NCBI RefSeq assembly: GCF_025933915.1
Contig: NZ_JAICZA010000021.1
Span: 1-44,756 of the forward strand
Source of the DNA: Mycobacterium sp.
GTDB lineage: Bacteria; Actinomycetota; Actinomycetes; Mycobacteriales; Mycobacteriaceae
DNA length: 44,756 nt
Direction: 5' to 3'
Below the pieces are notes generated by a model. The model was not told the DNA's origin. It searched no databases and saw only the letters and a list, made by a program, of their open reading frames with translations. Shown here piece after piece: positions 24,064 to 33,341 of this stretch; the first letter of the stretch is position 1, and each line of letters begins with the position of its first letter. The position numbers were made by a program, and so were the translations under genes.

Positions 24064-25218
24064 ATGGCATTTTCGCGCATGTTCGCTGTGCTCGCGGCCG
24101 CGTCGGCGCTGGTGGCCGGCTGCGGCCACCAGCCCGCGCACCCGCCCGGTCACTCCTCGACGTCGAGCAAGCCGGTCGCCGCGCCGGCGCCGCCGGTGTG
24201 CGCCGACCCGACGGCCGTGCCGGCCACGCTGGGCATTCGCGACAAGCTGGCCCAACTGCTGATGGTGGGCGTGAAGAACGCCGACGACGCCCGGGCCGTC
24301 GTCAACGGCTACCACGTCGGCGGGATCTTCATCGGCAGCTGGACGGACTTGGCGATCTTCAAGGGACCGTTGGCGGACATCAGCGCCAAGGCCGGACCGC
24401 TGCCGCTGGCGGTCAGCGTCGACGAAGAGGGTGGCCGGGTGTCGCGGTTGAAGACCCTGATCGGGACGTCCCCGTCGGCCCGGGAACTGGCCCACACGCA
24501 AACCGCCCAGCAGGTCCACGACTTGGCGGCGGACCGCGGCAGGAAAATGCACGACCTGGGCATCACCGTCGATTTCGCTCCCGTGGTCGACGTCAGCGAC
24601 GAGGCCGAGGACGCCGTGATCGGGAACCGTTCGTTCGGCGCGGACCCCCAGACGGTGACCGAGTATGCCGGGGCCTACGCGCAGGGACTTCGTGAGGCCG
24701 GGCTGCTGCCGGTGCTCAAGCATTTCCCCGGCCACGGGCATGGGTCGGGTGATTCCCACACCGGCGGTGTGGTCACGCCGCCGCTGAGCGACCTGCAAAC
24801 CAGTGACCTGGTGCCCTACCGGTCCTTGGTGGCCGCATCGCCGGTCGCGGTGATGGTGGGCCATCTGCAGGTTCCGGAGCTCACCGGTGATGTCCCCGCC
24901 AGCCTCAGCCCCGAGGCGGTGCAATTGCTGCGCAGCGGGGTCGGCTACAAGGGCCCGCCATTCACCGGTCCGGTGTTCAGCGACGACCTGTCCAGCATGG
25001 CGGCCATCTCCGACCGGTACGGGGTGTCGGAGGCGGTGCTGCGTACCCTGCTCGCGGGTGTCGACGTCGCGTTGTGGGTCACCACCGACGAGGTGCCGGC
25101 GGTCCTGGACCGGCTCCAAAAGGCCGTGGCCTCAGGCGAATTGCCGGCCCAGCGGGTGGACGAGGCGTTGGTGCGGGTGGCGACGATGAAGGGTCGGAGC
25201 CCTACCTGCGGCCACTAG
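24064..25218 (+). CDS. lpqI: Lipoprotein beta-N-acetylglucosaminidase LpqI (GH3)
   Basis: 384 aa. A signal peptide with lipobox LVAGC puts the lipidated cysteine at residue 20; a proline/serine linker follows. The glycoside hydrolase family 3 fold shows AVSVDEEGGRVSRL, FAPVVDVSDEAEDAVIGNRSFG and the catalytic loop KHFPGHGHGSGDSHTG at about 219-234, whose Asp-His pair is typical of NagZ-like enzymes. LpqI removes GlcNAc from muropeptides outside the membrane during peptidoglycan recycling. ATG 24064 was chosen because it begins the signal peptide. It is divergent from the DUF2613-like gene. Confidence 0.95.
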   Translation: MAFSRMFAVLAAASALVAGCGHQPAHPPGHSSTSSKPVAAPAPPVCADPTAVPATLGIRDKLAQLLMVGVKNADDARAVVNGYHVGGIFIGSWTDLAIFKGPLADISAKAGPLPLAVSVDEEGGRVSRLKTLIGTSPSARELAHTQTAQQVHDLAADRGRKMHDLGITVDFAPVVDVSDEAEDAVIGNRSFGADPQTVTEYAGAYAQGLREAGLLPVLKHFPGHGHGSGDSHTGGVVTPPLSDLQTSDLVPYRSLVAASPVAVMVGHLQVPELTGDVPASLSPEAVQLLRSGVGYKGPPFTGPVFSDDLSSMAAISDRYGVSEAVLRTLLAGVDVALWVTTDEVPAVLDRLQKAVASGELPAQRVDEALVRVATMKGRSPTCGH

Positions 25219-25219
25219 C

Positions 25220-25260
25220 GGTGATCGCGAGCGCGGCGTAGCCGGGCGCCGCGGGCCGCC
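25220..25260 (+). repeat. 41-bp dispersed repeat, copy 3
   Basis: Starts two bases after the lpqI stop. It reads GGTGATCGCGAGCGCGGCGT and ends GCGGGCCGCC, matching copies 1 and 2 at 36 of 41 positions but on the opposite strand. The rest of 25261-25395 holds the promoter region of the TetR gene. Confidence 0.7.
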
Positions 25261-25372
25261 ACTACAGGCCGGAGCCGGGTGAAACGGGTCGCCGCCGTGG
25301 GGACTAGCTGGTCGCCGCCCTAAGGGACTGATGCGTGTGCGGCCCGGGCGCATTGCTTACTCTTGAGTCAGA

Positions 25373-25383
25373 TAGACGGTCTA
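25373..25383. promoter_or_regulatory. Small palindrome upstream of TetR gene
   Basis: TAGAC-G-GTCTA, a perfect 11-bp palindrome, 13 bases before the ATG of the TetR gene at 25396. It is a plausible core of an autoregulatory operator, but short. Confidence 0.4.
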
Positions 25384-25395
25384 GAGAGGCGAGCG

Positions 25396-26040
25396 ATGGC
25401 GGGTGGTACCAAGCGCTTACCGCGTGCCGTCCGCGAGCAGCAGATGCTCGACGCCGCCGTACAGATGTTCTCGGTCAACGGTTACCACGAGACTTCGATG
25501 GACGCCATCGCCGCCCAGGCGCAGATCTCCAAGCCCATGCTGTACCTGTATTACGGCTCCAAGGAGGATCTGTTCGGCGCCTGCCTGAACCGGGAGATGA
25601 GCCGGTTCATCGACGTGGTGCGCGCCGACATGGATTTCGGGCAGAGCCCGAATGACATGCTGCGCAACACCATCGTGTCGTTCATGCGCTATATCGACGC
25701 CAATCGGGCGTCCTGGATCGTGATGTACACCCAGGCCACCAGCTCGCAGGCGTTCGCCCACATGGTGCGTGAGGGGCGCGAGCAGATCATCGACCTGGTG
25801 GCCGGGCTCGTGCGGGCCGGCAGCCGTACCCCGCGGCCGGACCGCGAGCACGAGATGATGGCCGTTGCCCTGGTGGGCGCGGGCGAGGCGGTGGCCAATC
25901 GGCTGTCCACCGGCGATATCGATGTCGACGAGGCGGCCCAGCTGATGATCGACCTGTTCTGGTACGGCCTCAAGGGCTCGCCCGAGGAACGGGAAGCAGC
26001 CCGGTCGCAGCCGGGCGGCTCGGACGCCGCCGGCGACTAG
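25396..26040 (+). CDS. TetR-family transcriptional regulator (Rv0238-like)
   Basis: 214 aa from ATG 25396 (an in-frame start at 25363 adds residues with no family match). The HTH is at about 10-57: AVREQQMLDAAVQMFSVNGY then MDAIAAQAQISKPMLYLYYG. The ligand-binding domain is helical with a WIVMYTQATSSQAFAHMVREG segment. The ligand and targets are unknown. It follows lpqI in the M. tuberculosis order, and the ClC channel gene starts 17 bp after its stop, so the two may be co-transcribed. Confidence 0.93.
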   Translation: MAGGTKRLPRAVREQQMLDAAVQMFSVNGYHETSMDAIAAQAQISKPMLYLYYGSKEDLFGACLNREMSRFIDVVRADMDFGQSPNDMLRNTIVSFMRYIDANRASWIVMYTQATSSQAFAHMVREGREQIIDLVAGLVRAGSRTPRPDREHEMMAVALVGAGEAVANRLSTGDIDVDEAAQLMIDLFWYGLKGSPEEREAARSQPGGSDAAGD

Positions 26041-26056
26041 ACCTACAGTCCTTCAG

Positions 26057-27319
26057 GTGGCCCGAATGCCCGCCCCGCGATCGGACCGCGGCAACCTCGA
26101 GTTCTTTTGCGCGGTAATCATCGTCGGGCTGCTCGCCGGTGTTGCCGGATTGGCGACGACGTTCGTGCTGGGCGTCGTCCAGCACGCCACCTACCACTAC
26201 AGCTTCGGCTCGCTGCTGGCCGGGGTCGCCTCCAGCAGCCCGATCCGCCGTGCGGTGGGCCCGATGATCGGCGGCGCGTTGGCGGCGCTCGGCTGGTGGC
26301 TGCTGCGCCGCAGAACGGACGTGCCGCCCCTGGCGGAAACCATTGCCCGCTCCGAACGCGTACCGCGGTTTTCGTGGAGCGTCGACGCCCTGCTGCAGGT
26401 GCTGCTCGTCGGATCCGGAGCATCGCTCGGGCGGGAGGGCGCCCCACGCCAATTCGCCGCGGCGCTGGGCGATTTGGGAACCGCATGGCTCAAGCGACTC
26501 TCCCCGCCTGACCGCGAGGTCCTGCTGGCCTGTGCGGCGGGGGCGGGGCTGGGCGCGGTGTATGCGGTTCCGCTGGCAGGGGCGCTGTTCTCGATCCGGA
26601 TCCTGCTGCACACCTGGCGGCCGCGCGCGGTGGGTGCGGCCTTGCTTTCCTCCGGCTTGGCGGTCGCCGTCGGCTCGGCCATCACCCGCGATCAACCGAA
26701 CCTGCCGTGGCCGATCGGCGAGTCGACCTATCTGCTGACCGCACACGGATTGTTGTTGGCGCCGGTGACTCTCGCGGTGGGTTTGGCCTTCAACCGGTTG
26801 ATGGCCGCGGCGCGGCCGGCCCGCCAGCTGCGGAGCTGGGTGCTGATCCCGGCGCTGGCCGGGGCGGGCCTGGTGATGGGCGTCTGCTCGCACTGGTGGC
26901 CCGAGTTGCCCGGCAACGGCCGCAGCATCCTGACGGTCAGCCTGGCCAGCGGCATGACTTTGGTGTCGGCGCTGGCGATTCTGGCGCTGAAACCCCTACT
27001 GACCGCGCTGTTCCTGCGCGCCGGCGGGGCCGGCGGACTCTTGACACCGTCGCTGGCCACCGGCGCGGCGGCCGGGACCGCGCTGGTGCTGATGATCAAC
27101 TGGGCGGGCGGGACGCACCTGCACGTGCCGGCGGTGTCGCTGGCCGGGGCCGCGGGTGTGCTCGCGGTGACCCAGGGTTCGCCGATCTGGGCGGCGATCT
27201 TCGTCTGGGAACTCGCCCGGCCGCCGCTGTGGCTGTTTGCGCTCTTCCTGCTCACCGCCACCAGCGCGTACGCGCTGAAAGTGCTTGTCTGCGGCCGCGA
27301 TACAACGCACGCGGGCTAG
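26057..27319 (+). CDS. ClC-family chloride channel or chloride/proton antiporter
   Basis: 420 aa with about ten membrane segments. The selectivity motifs are present: GSGASLGREGAP (the GREGP-type loop with the gating Glu), AGAGLGAVYAVPLAGALFSI and GGAGGLLTPSLATGAA (GxFxP-type). It moves chloride across the cytoplasmic membrane; whether as a channel or as an exchanger cannot be told. GTG 26057 (or ATG 26066) starts it, 17 bp after the TetR gene. In M. tuberculosis, from memory, this position holds vapBC24 (Rv0239-Rv0240), while a ClC homologue is at Rv0143c. Confidence 0.92.
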   Translation: MARMPAPRSDRGNLEFFCAVIIVGLLAGVAGLATTFVLGVVQHATYHYSFGSLLAGVASSSPIRRAVGPMIGGALAALGWWLLRRRTDVPPLAETIARSERVPRFSWSVDALLQVLLVGSGASLGREGAPRQFAAALGDLGTAWLKRLSPPDREVLLACAAGAGLGAVYAVPLAGALFSIRILLHTWRPRAVGAALLSSGLAVAVGSAITRDQPNLPWPIGESTYLLTAHGLLLAPVTLAVGLAFNRLMAAARPARQLRSWVLIPALAGAGLVMGVCSHWWPELPGNGRSILTVSLASGMTLVSALAILALKPLLTALFLRAGGAGGLLTPSLATGAAAGTALVLMINWAGGTHLHVPAVSLAGAAGVLAVTQGSPIWAAIFVWELARPPLWLFALFLLTATSAYALKVLVCGRDTTHAG

Positions 27320-27333
27320 TGGCGGGTCGCCAC
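27319..27333. terminator. Short hairpin between convergent genes
   Basis: GTGGCG (27319-27324) and CGCCAC (27328-27333) pair around a 3-base loop, between the stops of the ClC and htdX genes. There is no T-tract, so it is a weak terminator at best. Confidence 0.35.
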
Positions 27334-27341
27334 CGTCAGCA

Positions 27342-28184
27342 CTAAAGCGGCCGGACGGTGCCGGTCAGGTGCGGATAGCCCTTGGCGACGTTGCGTAGCG
27401 AAATGTCCCAGCCGTCGTCGTGTTCGTCGATGTAGAGACCGGCGGTCGCGGGCAGCACCATCGGCTTACCGAATCGCACCGAGTATCGCACCGCGTCGGG
27501 AATCGCGGCTTCGATGTTAGCCAATACGGCTGCGGCGCTGAACATTCCGTGTGCGATCACGGTGGGGAATCCGAACAGCTTGGCCGCGATCGGGTTGGTG
27601 TGGATCGGGTTGTGATCGCCGCCGACGACGGCGTAGCGCCGGATGCGGCCCGGGCTGATGCGCAGCACGGTGGGCGGTGGCGCCAGCTTGGGCTGCTTCT
27701 GCGGGGGCGGTTTGGGTTCGTCGGACAGGCTGGTGCGTTGCTGGTGCAGGAACGTCGTCACCTGATGCCACGCGGTGTCGTTGCCGACGCTGACATCGGT
27801 CACCAAGTCGACCAGCAGACCTTTGCGGTGTTCGCGCAGGTTCTCGGCGTGCACGTGCACGCCGACGGTGTCGGTGACCGCGATCGGGCGGTACTGGGTG
27901 ATGTGGTTTTCGGTGTGCACCGATCCCATTGCGGCAAAAGGAAAGTCGAACCCGGTCACCAGCGACATCAGCGCCGGAAAGGTCAGCGCGAACGGGTAGG
28001 TCAGCGGCACGCAGTTGCCGTAGCGCAGACCGGTGACCGCCGCGTACTCGGCCACGTTCGTGCGGTCGATGGGCAGGTCCTCGATGGTGACCGTGCGGGT
28101 GGGCAGCGCGCTGCCGCGGGACACCACCGGCAGGGCCCCGGCGGCCGCGCGCAGCATGTTCTTCAGGCCGCTTGGCTGGTTCAT
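27342..28184 (-). CDS. htdX: (R)-3-hydroxyacyl-thioester dehydratase HtdX
   Basis: 280 aa from ATG 28184 (GTG 28187 immediately before is the alternative; AGGAG lies seven bases upstream of the ATG). Double hot-dog protein: the C-terminal MaoC-like domain carries the hydratase signature YAVVGGDHNPIHTNPIAAKL with the catalytic Asp/His, followed by GFPTVIAHGMF. The N-terminal hot-dog domain lacks this motif, as usual for the family. The enzyme dehydrates (R)-3-hydroxyacyl thioesters. It lies 16 bp downstream of fabG4 in one operon; together they would reduce and dehydrate acyl thioesters. Equivalent to Rv0241c. Confidence 0.92.
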   Translation of the reverse strand: MNQPSGLKNMLRAAAGALPVVSRGSALPTRTVTIEDLPIDRTNVAEYAAVTGLRYGNCVPLTYPFALTFPALMSLVTGFDFPFAAMGSVHTENHITQYRPIAVTDTVGVHVHAENLREHRKGLLVDLVTDVSVGNDTAWHQVTTFLHQQRTSLSDEPKPPPQKQPKLAPPPTVLRISPGRIRRYAVVGGDHNPIHTNPIAAKLFGFPTVIAHGMFSAAAVLANIEAAIPDAVRYSVRFGKPMVLPATAGLYIDEHDDGWDISLRNVAKGYPHLTGTVRPL

Positions 28185-28200
28185 CACGTTCTCCTGACGC

Positions 28201-29565
28201 TCATGCGCCCAGCATGGCCTGGCCGCAGACGCGAATAACGTTGCCCGTCACCGCGTTTGAGGCCGGGCTGGCGAAGTAGGCGATGGCTTCGGCGACATCC
28301 ACCGGCTGTCCGCCCTGCAGCAGCGAGTTCATCCGGCGCCCCACCTCGCGGGTGGCCAGCGGGATGGCGGCCGTCATCTGGGTTTCGATGAATCCCGGTG
28401 CGACGGCGTTGATGGTGATGCCCTTGCCGTAGAGCTCCGGCGCCAGCGCCTGCGTCAGGCCGATCATCCCGGCCTTGGTGGTGGCGTAGTTGGTCTGGCC
28501 GCGGTTACCCGCGATGCCGGCCATCGACGACAGGCCGACCACCCGGCCACCCTCGGCGATGCTGCCGTTGCCCACCAGCCCCTCGGTAAGGCGCAGCGGG
28601 GCAAGCAGATTGACAGCCACGACAGCGTCCCAGCGCGCATCGTCCATGTTGGCCAGCAGCTTGTCGCGGGTGATCCCGGCGTTGTTGACCAGGATGTCGG
28701 CGCGGCCGCCGTGCTGCTCGCGCAGGTGTTCGGTGATCTTGTCGACGGCATCGGAGGCGGTGACGTCGAGCCACAGTGCGGTTCCCCCGACCCGGCTGGC
28801 CGTTTCGGCCAGCGCCTCGGCGGCCGACTCGACGTCGATCGCGACGACGCGGGCGCCGTCGCGGGCGAACACCTCGGCGATGGTCGCACCGATACCGCGG
28901 GCCGCGCCGGTCACGATGGCGACCTTGCCGTCCAGCGGCCGCTCCCAGTCGCCCGGAGGGGTGGAGTCCGCCTCCCCGACGTAGAAGACCTGCCCGTCGA
29001 CGTACGCGGACTTGGCCGACAGGATGAACCGCATGGTCGATTCCAGGCCCGTCGCAGCGGGTTTGGCGTCCGGCGACAGATACACCAGCGCCACCGTGCT
29101 GCCGTTGCGCAGCTCCTTGCCCAGCGAGCGGGTGAAGCCCTCCAGCGCCCGCTGCGCGATCCGCTCGTGCGGGCTCGCGGCGGCGTCGGGCGTGGTGCCG
29201 ACCACCGCGACGCGCGCCGAATGGCCCAGGTTGCGCAGCAGCGGTGTGAAGAACTCGTACAGCTCTTTGAGTCCTTCTGGCGTGGTGATGCCTGTGGCGT
29301 CGAACACCAGCCCGCCGAACTGGTCGGCCCAGCGCCCGCCCAGGTTGTTGCCCACCAGGTCGTAATCCTTGGCCAGCGCCGCGCGCAGCGGCTCGACGAC
29401 TCTGCCCTCCCCGCCGATCAACAGCGACCCGGCCAGCGGCGGATCACCCGCGCGGTAGCGGCGCAGCGTCTCGGGTTGCGGAACACCGAGCTGCTTGGCG
29501 AGAAACGAGCCAGGACCGGAGTTGACGATCTGAGAGAACAGATCGGACGAGACCTTGGGAGCCAC
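28201..29565 (-). CDS. fabG4: 3-oxoacyl-thioester reductase FabG4 (high-molecular-weight FabG)
   Basis: 454 aa, the same length as M. tuberculosis FabG4. An N-terminal flavodoxin-like domain (about 1-200) precedes a short-chain dehydrogenase domain with TGAARGIG at 219-226, NNAG at 294-297 and the catalytic Ser347, Tyr360 and Lys364 at the published positions. It reduces 3-oxoacyl-CoA or -ACP, NADH-dependent in the family. GTG 29565 starts the gene, with GGAAGG upstream. It is the first gene of the fabG4-htdX operon and is divergent from fadA2; the shared 150-bp region holds a TTAC-N6-GTAA palindrome. Equivalent to Rv0242c. Confidence 0.95.
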   Translation of the reverse strand: MAPKVSSDLFSQIVNSGPGSFLAKQLGVPQPETLRRYRAGDPPLAGSLLIGGEGRVVEPLRAALAKDYDLVGNNLGGRWADQFGGLVFDATGITTPEGLKELYEFFTPLLRNLGHSARVAVVGTTPDAAASPHERIAQRALEGFTRSLGKELRNGSTVALVYLSPDAKPAATGLESTMRFILSAKSAYVDGQVFYVGEADSTPPGDWERPLDGKVAIVTGAARGIGATIAEVFARDGARVVAIDVESAAEALAETASRVGGTALWLDVTASDAVDKITEHLREQHGGRADILVNNAGITRDKLLANMDDARWDAVVAVNLLAPLRLTEGLVGNGSIAEGGRVVGLSSMAGIAGNRGQTNYATTKAGMIGLTQALAPELYGKGITINAVAPGFIETQMTAAIPLATREVGRRMNSLLQGGQPVDVAEAIAYFASPASNAVTGNVIRVCGQAMLGA

Positions 29566-29631
29566 CGGAGCTACCTTCCATGTTCTTGCGAAGTCGGGTA
29601 TGCCTACAGCACAACCGTATCGAGGACGAAC

Positions 29632-29645
29632 TTACTGCAGAGTAA
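29632..29645. promoter_or_regulatory. TTAC-N6-GTAA operator in the fabG4/fadA2 divergent region
   Basis: TTAC (29632-29635) and GTAA (29642-29645) lie in the perfect-arm palindrome CTTACTGCAGAGTAAG, midway between the two start codons (67 bp from fabG4, 71 bp from fadA2). It overlaps the place expected for the fadA2 -35, given TAGTAT (29656-29661) as -10. The same motif occurs upstream of fadE5. Confidence 0.55.
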
Positions 29646-29655
29646 GAACAGTGGG

Positions 29656-29661
29656 TAGTAT
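29656..29661 (+). promoter_or_regulatory. Candidate fadA2 -10 element
   Basis: TAGTAT fits the TANNNT pattern of mycobacterial housekeeping promoters. TTACTG at 29632-29637, 18 bp upstream, could serve as -35, so a repressor on the palindrome would block it. Confidence 0.45.
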
Positions 29662-29715
29662 GGCCCCAGACGGGCGAATCCCAAACCGATAGACCGCGAA
29701 AGCACGGAGAAAACA

Positions 29716-31062
29716 GTGGCCCCTGCAGGTTCTGAGGCAAGTACACCGGCTGCTCAGCGCAGCTCCGAGCGGCGTCGCGTCGCCATCCTGGGTGGGAACC
29801 GCATCCCGTTCGCCCGATCCGACGGCGCCTACGCCGAGGCCTCCAACCAGGACATGTTCACCGCCGCACTGGGCGGGCTCGTGGATCGCTTCGGGCTGGC
29901 CTGCGAGCGACTCGGGGTGGTAGTCGGCGGCGCCGTTCTCAAGCACAGCCGGGACTTCAACCTGACGCGCGAGTGCGTGCTGGGTTCGCAGCTGTCGTCA
30001 TACACGCCGGCTTTCGATCTGCAGCAGGCCTGCGGCACCGGGCTGCAGGCGGCGATCGCCGCCGCCGACGGCATCGCGGCCGGCCGCTACGAGGTGGCCG
30101 CCGCCGGCGGGGTGGACACCACCTCCGACGCGCCGATCGGCCTGGGCGACAACCTGCGCCGCACCCTGCTGAAGTTGCGTCGGGCCAAGTCCAACGTCCA
30201 ACGGCTGAAGCTGGTGGGCACGCTGCCCGCGACGCTGGGCGTCGAGATCCCGGTCAACAGCGAACCGCGCACCGGGCTGTCCATGGGGGAGCACCAGGCG
30301 ATCACCGCCAAGCAGATGGGCATCCCGCGCGTCGCCCAGGACGAGCTGGCCGCCGCCAGCCACCGCAACATGGCCGCCGCCTACGATCGCGGCTTCTTCG
30401 ACGACCTGGTCACACCGTTTTTGGGGCTGTACCGCGACGACAACCTGCGACCGGACTCGTCGGCGGAGAAGCTGGCCAAGCTGCGGCCGGTGTTCGGGGT
30501 GAAGGCCGGCGACGCGACGATGACGGCCGGCAACTCGACCCCGCTGACCGACGGCGCGTCGGTGGCCCTGCTGGGCACCGACGAGTGGGCGGCCGCTCAC
30601 TCGCTGACCCCGCTGGCTTACCTGGTGGATGCGGAGACGGCGGCGGTCGACTACGTCAACGGCCGCGACGGCCTGCTCATGGCCCCGACCTACGCGGTGC
30701 CGCGGCTGCTCGCCCGCAATGGCCTGAACTTGCAGGACTTCGACTTCTACGAGATCCACGAGGCGTTCGCGTCGGTGGTGCTGGCCCACCTGCAGGCCTT
30801 CGAGTCCGAGGAGTACTGCAAGGGACGCCTGGGCCTGGACGCCGCGCTGGGCTCGATCGACCGGTCCAAGCTGAACGTCAACGGCTCATCGCTGGCCGCC
30901 GGCCACCCGTTCGCGGCCACCGGCGGGCGGATCCTGGCGCAGGCCGCCAAGCAGCTCGCGCAACGCAAGGCCGAGCAGAAGGGCGCGGACAAACCCGTGC
31001 GCGCCCTGGTCTCGATCTGCGCGGCCGGCGGCCAGGGAGTGGCCGCGATCCTGGAGGCCTGA
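29716..31062 (+). CDS. fadA2: Acetyl-CoA acyltransferase (thiolase) FadA2
   Basis: 448 aa thiolase. The nucleophilic Cys is in QQACGTGLQAAIA, the HEAF motif is in YEIHEAFASV, the active-site His is in AAGHPFAATGGR and the second Cys in SICAAGGQG, all in the normal order. It cleaves 3-oxoacyl-CoA in beta-oxidation, or runs in reverse. GTG 29716 is the start, with GGAGA seven bases upstream. It is divergent from fabG4-htdX and convergent with fadE5, so this 6-kb stretch is a compact fatty-acid locus under a shared palindrome. Equivalent to Rv0243. Confidence 0.95.
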   Translation: MAPAGSEASTPAAQRSSERRRVAILGGNRIPFARSDGAYAEASNQDMFTAALGGLVDRFGLACERLGVVVGGAVLKHSRDFNLTRECVLGSQLSSYTPAFDLQQACGTGLQAAIAAADGIAAGRYEVAAAGGVDTTSDAPIGLGDNLRRTLLKLRRAKSNVQRLKLVGTLPATLGVEIPVNSEPRTGLSMGEHQAITAKQMGIPRVAQDELAAASHRNMAAAYDRGFFDDLVTPFLGLYRDDNLRPDSSAEKLAKLRPVFGVKAGDATMTAGNSTPLTDGASVALLGTDEWAAAHSLTPLAYLVDAETAAVDYVNGRDGLLMAPTYAVPRLLARNGLNLQDFDFYEIHEAFASVVLAHLQAFESEEYCKGRLGLDAALGSIDRSKLNVNGSSLAAGHPFAATGGRILAQAAKQLAQRKAEQKGADKPVRALVSICAAGGQGVAAILEA

Positions 31063-31227
31063 CCGGTCGGGCCCATGAAATGGGTCACATCGGGTTAGTG
31101 ATCAGAGGCGACGGGTATCCGTGACCCCGGATAGCCCCGTGTTGTGGTCTGACCCCCGACCCCGACGGCAATACGGGGCATCCCGGGGACGACCGCCTGT
31201 CAGTTCCACCGATGGGCGAACGAAAAG

Positions 31228-31267
31228 GGCCGCCGCTGGAGTGAGGGGATCCAGCGGCGGCCTTTTT
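31228..31267. terminator. Strong intrinsic terminator between fadA2 and fadE5
   Basis: GGCCGCCGCTGGA (31228-31240) pairs perfectly with TCCAGCGGCGGCC (31250-31262) around a 9-base loop, followed by TTTTT (31263-31267). AAAA precedes the left arm, so it could also act on the other strand. The gap 31063-31371 otherwise holds only the second hairpin. Confidence 0.9.
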
Positions 31268-31317
31268 GGCTGTTGCGCCGGGTTGGCTGCCGCCCAGCCG
31301 CTGGGCCGGCCAACGCA

Positions 31318-31351
31318 AAATCCCCCGCTTCGCGAGCGAAGCGGGGGATTT
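31318..31351. terminator. Second terminator hairpin, fadE5 side
   Basis: Fifteen-base perfect arms (31318-31332 and 31337-31351), with core TCCCCCGCTTCG, close on a 4-base loop. Read on the minus strand the stem ends in ATTTTG, giving a short T-run after fadE5, whose stop is 21 bp away. Confidence 0.85.
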
Positions 31352-31371
31352 GTGCGTCCGTTCGAGGCGGC

Positions 31372-33207
31372 CTAGAAGGCGGCCTCGTCGAGCTCCATGA
31401 TGTCGTTGTCCAGCGTGTCGATGACCTCGCGGGTGCTGGTCAGCATCGGCAGGAAGTTCTTCGCGAAGAACGATGCCACCGCGATCTTGCCCTCGTAGAA
31501 GGACCGCTCCTCGCCGCTGGCGCCGGCGTCGAGCGCCGCCACGGCCACCGCGGCCTGACGCTGCAACAACCAGCCGATGACCAGGTCACCAACGCTCATC
31601 AGGAAGCGCACCGAACCCAGGCCCACCTTGTACAGGCTGGTCACGTCCTCCTGGGCCGCCATCAGGTAGCCGGTCAGCGTGGCCGCCATCGCCTGAACGT
31701 CGGTCAGGGCCTTGGCCAACAGCTCCCGCTCGGACTTGAGCCGGCCGTTGCCGGACTCGTTGTCGACGAACTTCTGGATCTGCTCGGACACGTGGGCCAG
31801 CGCCACACCCTTGTCGCGGACGATCTTGCGGAAGAAGAAGTCCTGCGCCTGGATGGCGGTGGTGCCCTCGTAGAGCGAGTCGATCTTGGCGTCCCGGATG
31901 TACTGCTCGATCGGGTAGTCCTGCAGGAAGCCGGACCCACCGAAGGTCTGCAGGCTCTCGGTGAGCTTGGCGTAGGCCTGCTCGGAGCCGACACCCTTGA
32001 CGATCGGCAGCATCAGGTCGTTGACCTTGACGGCCAGGTCGGCGTCCACACCGTGCAGTGCCTTGGCGACCGCCGCGTCCTGGTAGGTCGCGGTGTACAG
32101 GTACAGCGCGCGCAGACCCTCGGCGTAGGCCTTCTGGGTCATCAGGCTGCGGCGCACGTCCGGGTGGTGCGTGATGGTCACGCGCGGCGCGGTCTTGTCG
32201 GTCATCTGGGTCAGGTCGGCGCCCTGCACCCGCTCCTTGGCGTACGCCAGAGCGTTCAGGTAACCGGTCGACAACGTCGCGATGGCCTTGGTGCCGACCA
32301 GCATGCGAGCGTTCTCGATGACCTCGAACATCTGCGCGATGCCGTTGTGCACCTCGCCGACGAGCCAGCCCTTGGCCGGTACGTCGTGCTGGCCGAAGGT
32401 CAGCTCACACGTAGCCGAGACCTTCAGGCCCATCTTGTGCTCGACGTTGGTGACAAAGACGCCGTTACGCTCGCCCAGTTCACCGGTCTCGAAGTCGAAC
32501 AGGAACTTCGGCACGAAGAACAGCGACAGACCCTTGGTGCCGGGTCCGGCACCCTCGGGACGGGCCAGCACCAGGTGGAAGATGTTCTCGAACATGTCGT
32601 CAGAGTCACCCGAGGTGATGAACCGCTTCACGCCGTCGATGTGCCAGGAGCCGTCGTCCTGCTGAACGGCCTTGGTCCGGCCGGCGCCGACGTCGGAGCC
32701 GGCGTCCGGCTCGGTCAGCACCATCGTGGAACCCCAGCCGCGCTCCGCGGCGATGATGGCCCACTTCTTCTGCTCTTCGGTCGCCAGGTTGTAGAAGATC
32801 TGGGCGAATCCCGCGCCACCGGCGTACATCCAGACGGCGGGGTTGGCGCCGAGCAGGTGCTCGTGCAGCGCCCAGAGCATCACCTTGGGCATCGGCACGC
32901 CGCCGAGCGCCTCGTCGAGGCCGACCTTGTCCCATCCGGCCTCGATGACGGCGTGGACGGACTTCTTGAAAGATTCGGGCAGCGTCACCGAGTGCGTTTT
33001 CGGGTCGAAGACCGGCGGGTTGCGGTCGCCCTCGACGAACGACTCGGCGATCGGCCCCTCGGCCAGCCGGCTGATTTCGTTCAGCATTTCGCGGGCGGTG
33101 TCGACGTCCAGGTCGCTGTATTCGCCCTGGCCTAACGCCTTGTCAACGCCCAGAACCTCGAACAGGTTGAACGCCTGGTCGCGGACGTTGCTCTTGTAGT
33201 GGCTCAC
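31372..33207 (-). CDS. fadE5: Acyl-CoA dehydrogenase FadE5
   Basis: 611 aa from GTG 33207, which follows GAGGAGG by six bases and gives the family start [18 protein letters not shown]; the frame is open up to 33234 but without family match. Typical ACAD features are [13 protein letters not shown] (FAD/substrate loop), [20 protein letters not shown] and the catalytic base in [17 protein letters not shown]. The enzyme makes the first oxidation of beta-oxidation; mycobacterial FadE5 is known to accept a wide range of chain lengths. Fifty-two bases upstream lies the TTAC-N6-GTAA palindrome shared with fabG4/fadA2. Equivalent to Rv0244c. Confidence 0.95.
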   Translation of the reverse strand: MSHYKSNVRDQAFNLFEVLGVDKALGQGEYSDLDVDTAREMLNEISRLAEGPIAESFVEGDRNPPVFDPKTHSVTLPESFKKSVHAVIEAGWDKVGLDEALGGVPMPKVMLWALHEHLLGANPAVWMYAGGAGFAQIFYNLATEEQKKWAIIAAERGWGSTMVLTEPDAGSDVGAGRTKAVQQDDGSWHIDGVKRFITSGDSDDMFENIFHLVLARPEGAGPGTKGLSLFFVPKFLFDFETGELGERNGVFVTNVEHKMGLKVSATCELTFGQHDVPAKGWLVGEVHNGIAQMFEVIENARMLVGTKAIATLSTGYLNALAYAKERVQGADLTQMTDKTAPRVTITHHPDVRRSLMTQKAYAEGLRALYLYTATYQDAAVAKALHGVDADLAVKVNDLMLPIVKGVGSEQAYAKLTESLQTFGGSGFLQDYPIEQYIRDAKIDSLYEGTTAIQAQDFFFRKIVRDKGVALAHVSEQIQKFVDNESGNGRLKSERELLAKALTDVQAMAATLTGYLMAAQEDVTSLYKVGLGSVRFLMSVGDLVIGWLLQRQAAVAVAALDAGASGEERSFYEGKIAVASFFAKNFLPMLTSTREVIDTLDNDIMELDEAAF

Positions 33208-33258
33208 TACGGTCCTCCTCGTTGAGAATGCCACTTGTGGTTGGGTACTAGGTCTAAG

Positions 33259-33272
33259 TTACCCACCAGTAA
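33259..33272. promoter_or_regulatory. TTAC-N6-GTAA operator upstream of fadE5
   Basis: GTTAC (33258-33262) and GTAAC (33269-33273) are perfect arms with a 6-base spacer, 52 bp before the fadE5 start. The geometry is identical to the fabG4/fadA2 element at 29632-29645. Confidence 0.55.
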
Positions 33273-33341
33273 CAACACTAAAATATCGTTCGCGTCAGCG
33301 GGATGCAAGTCGATGTGAGCTAAATTTCATTACCTAATTAA

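Noticed and set aside
31273-33135. Very long open frame antisense to fadE5
   Set aside because: It mirrors fadE5 codon structure at high GC, its translation is low-complexity and matches no family, while the minus strand encodes a complete acyl-CoA dehydrogenase.
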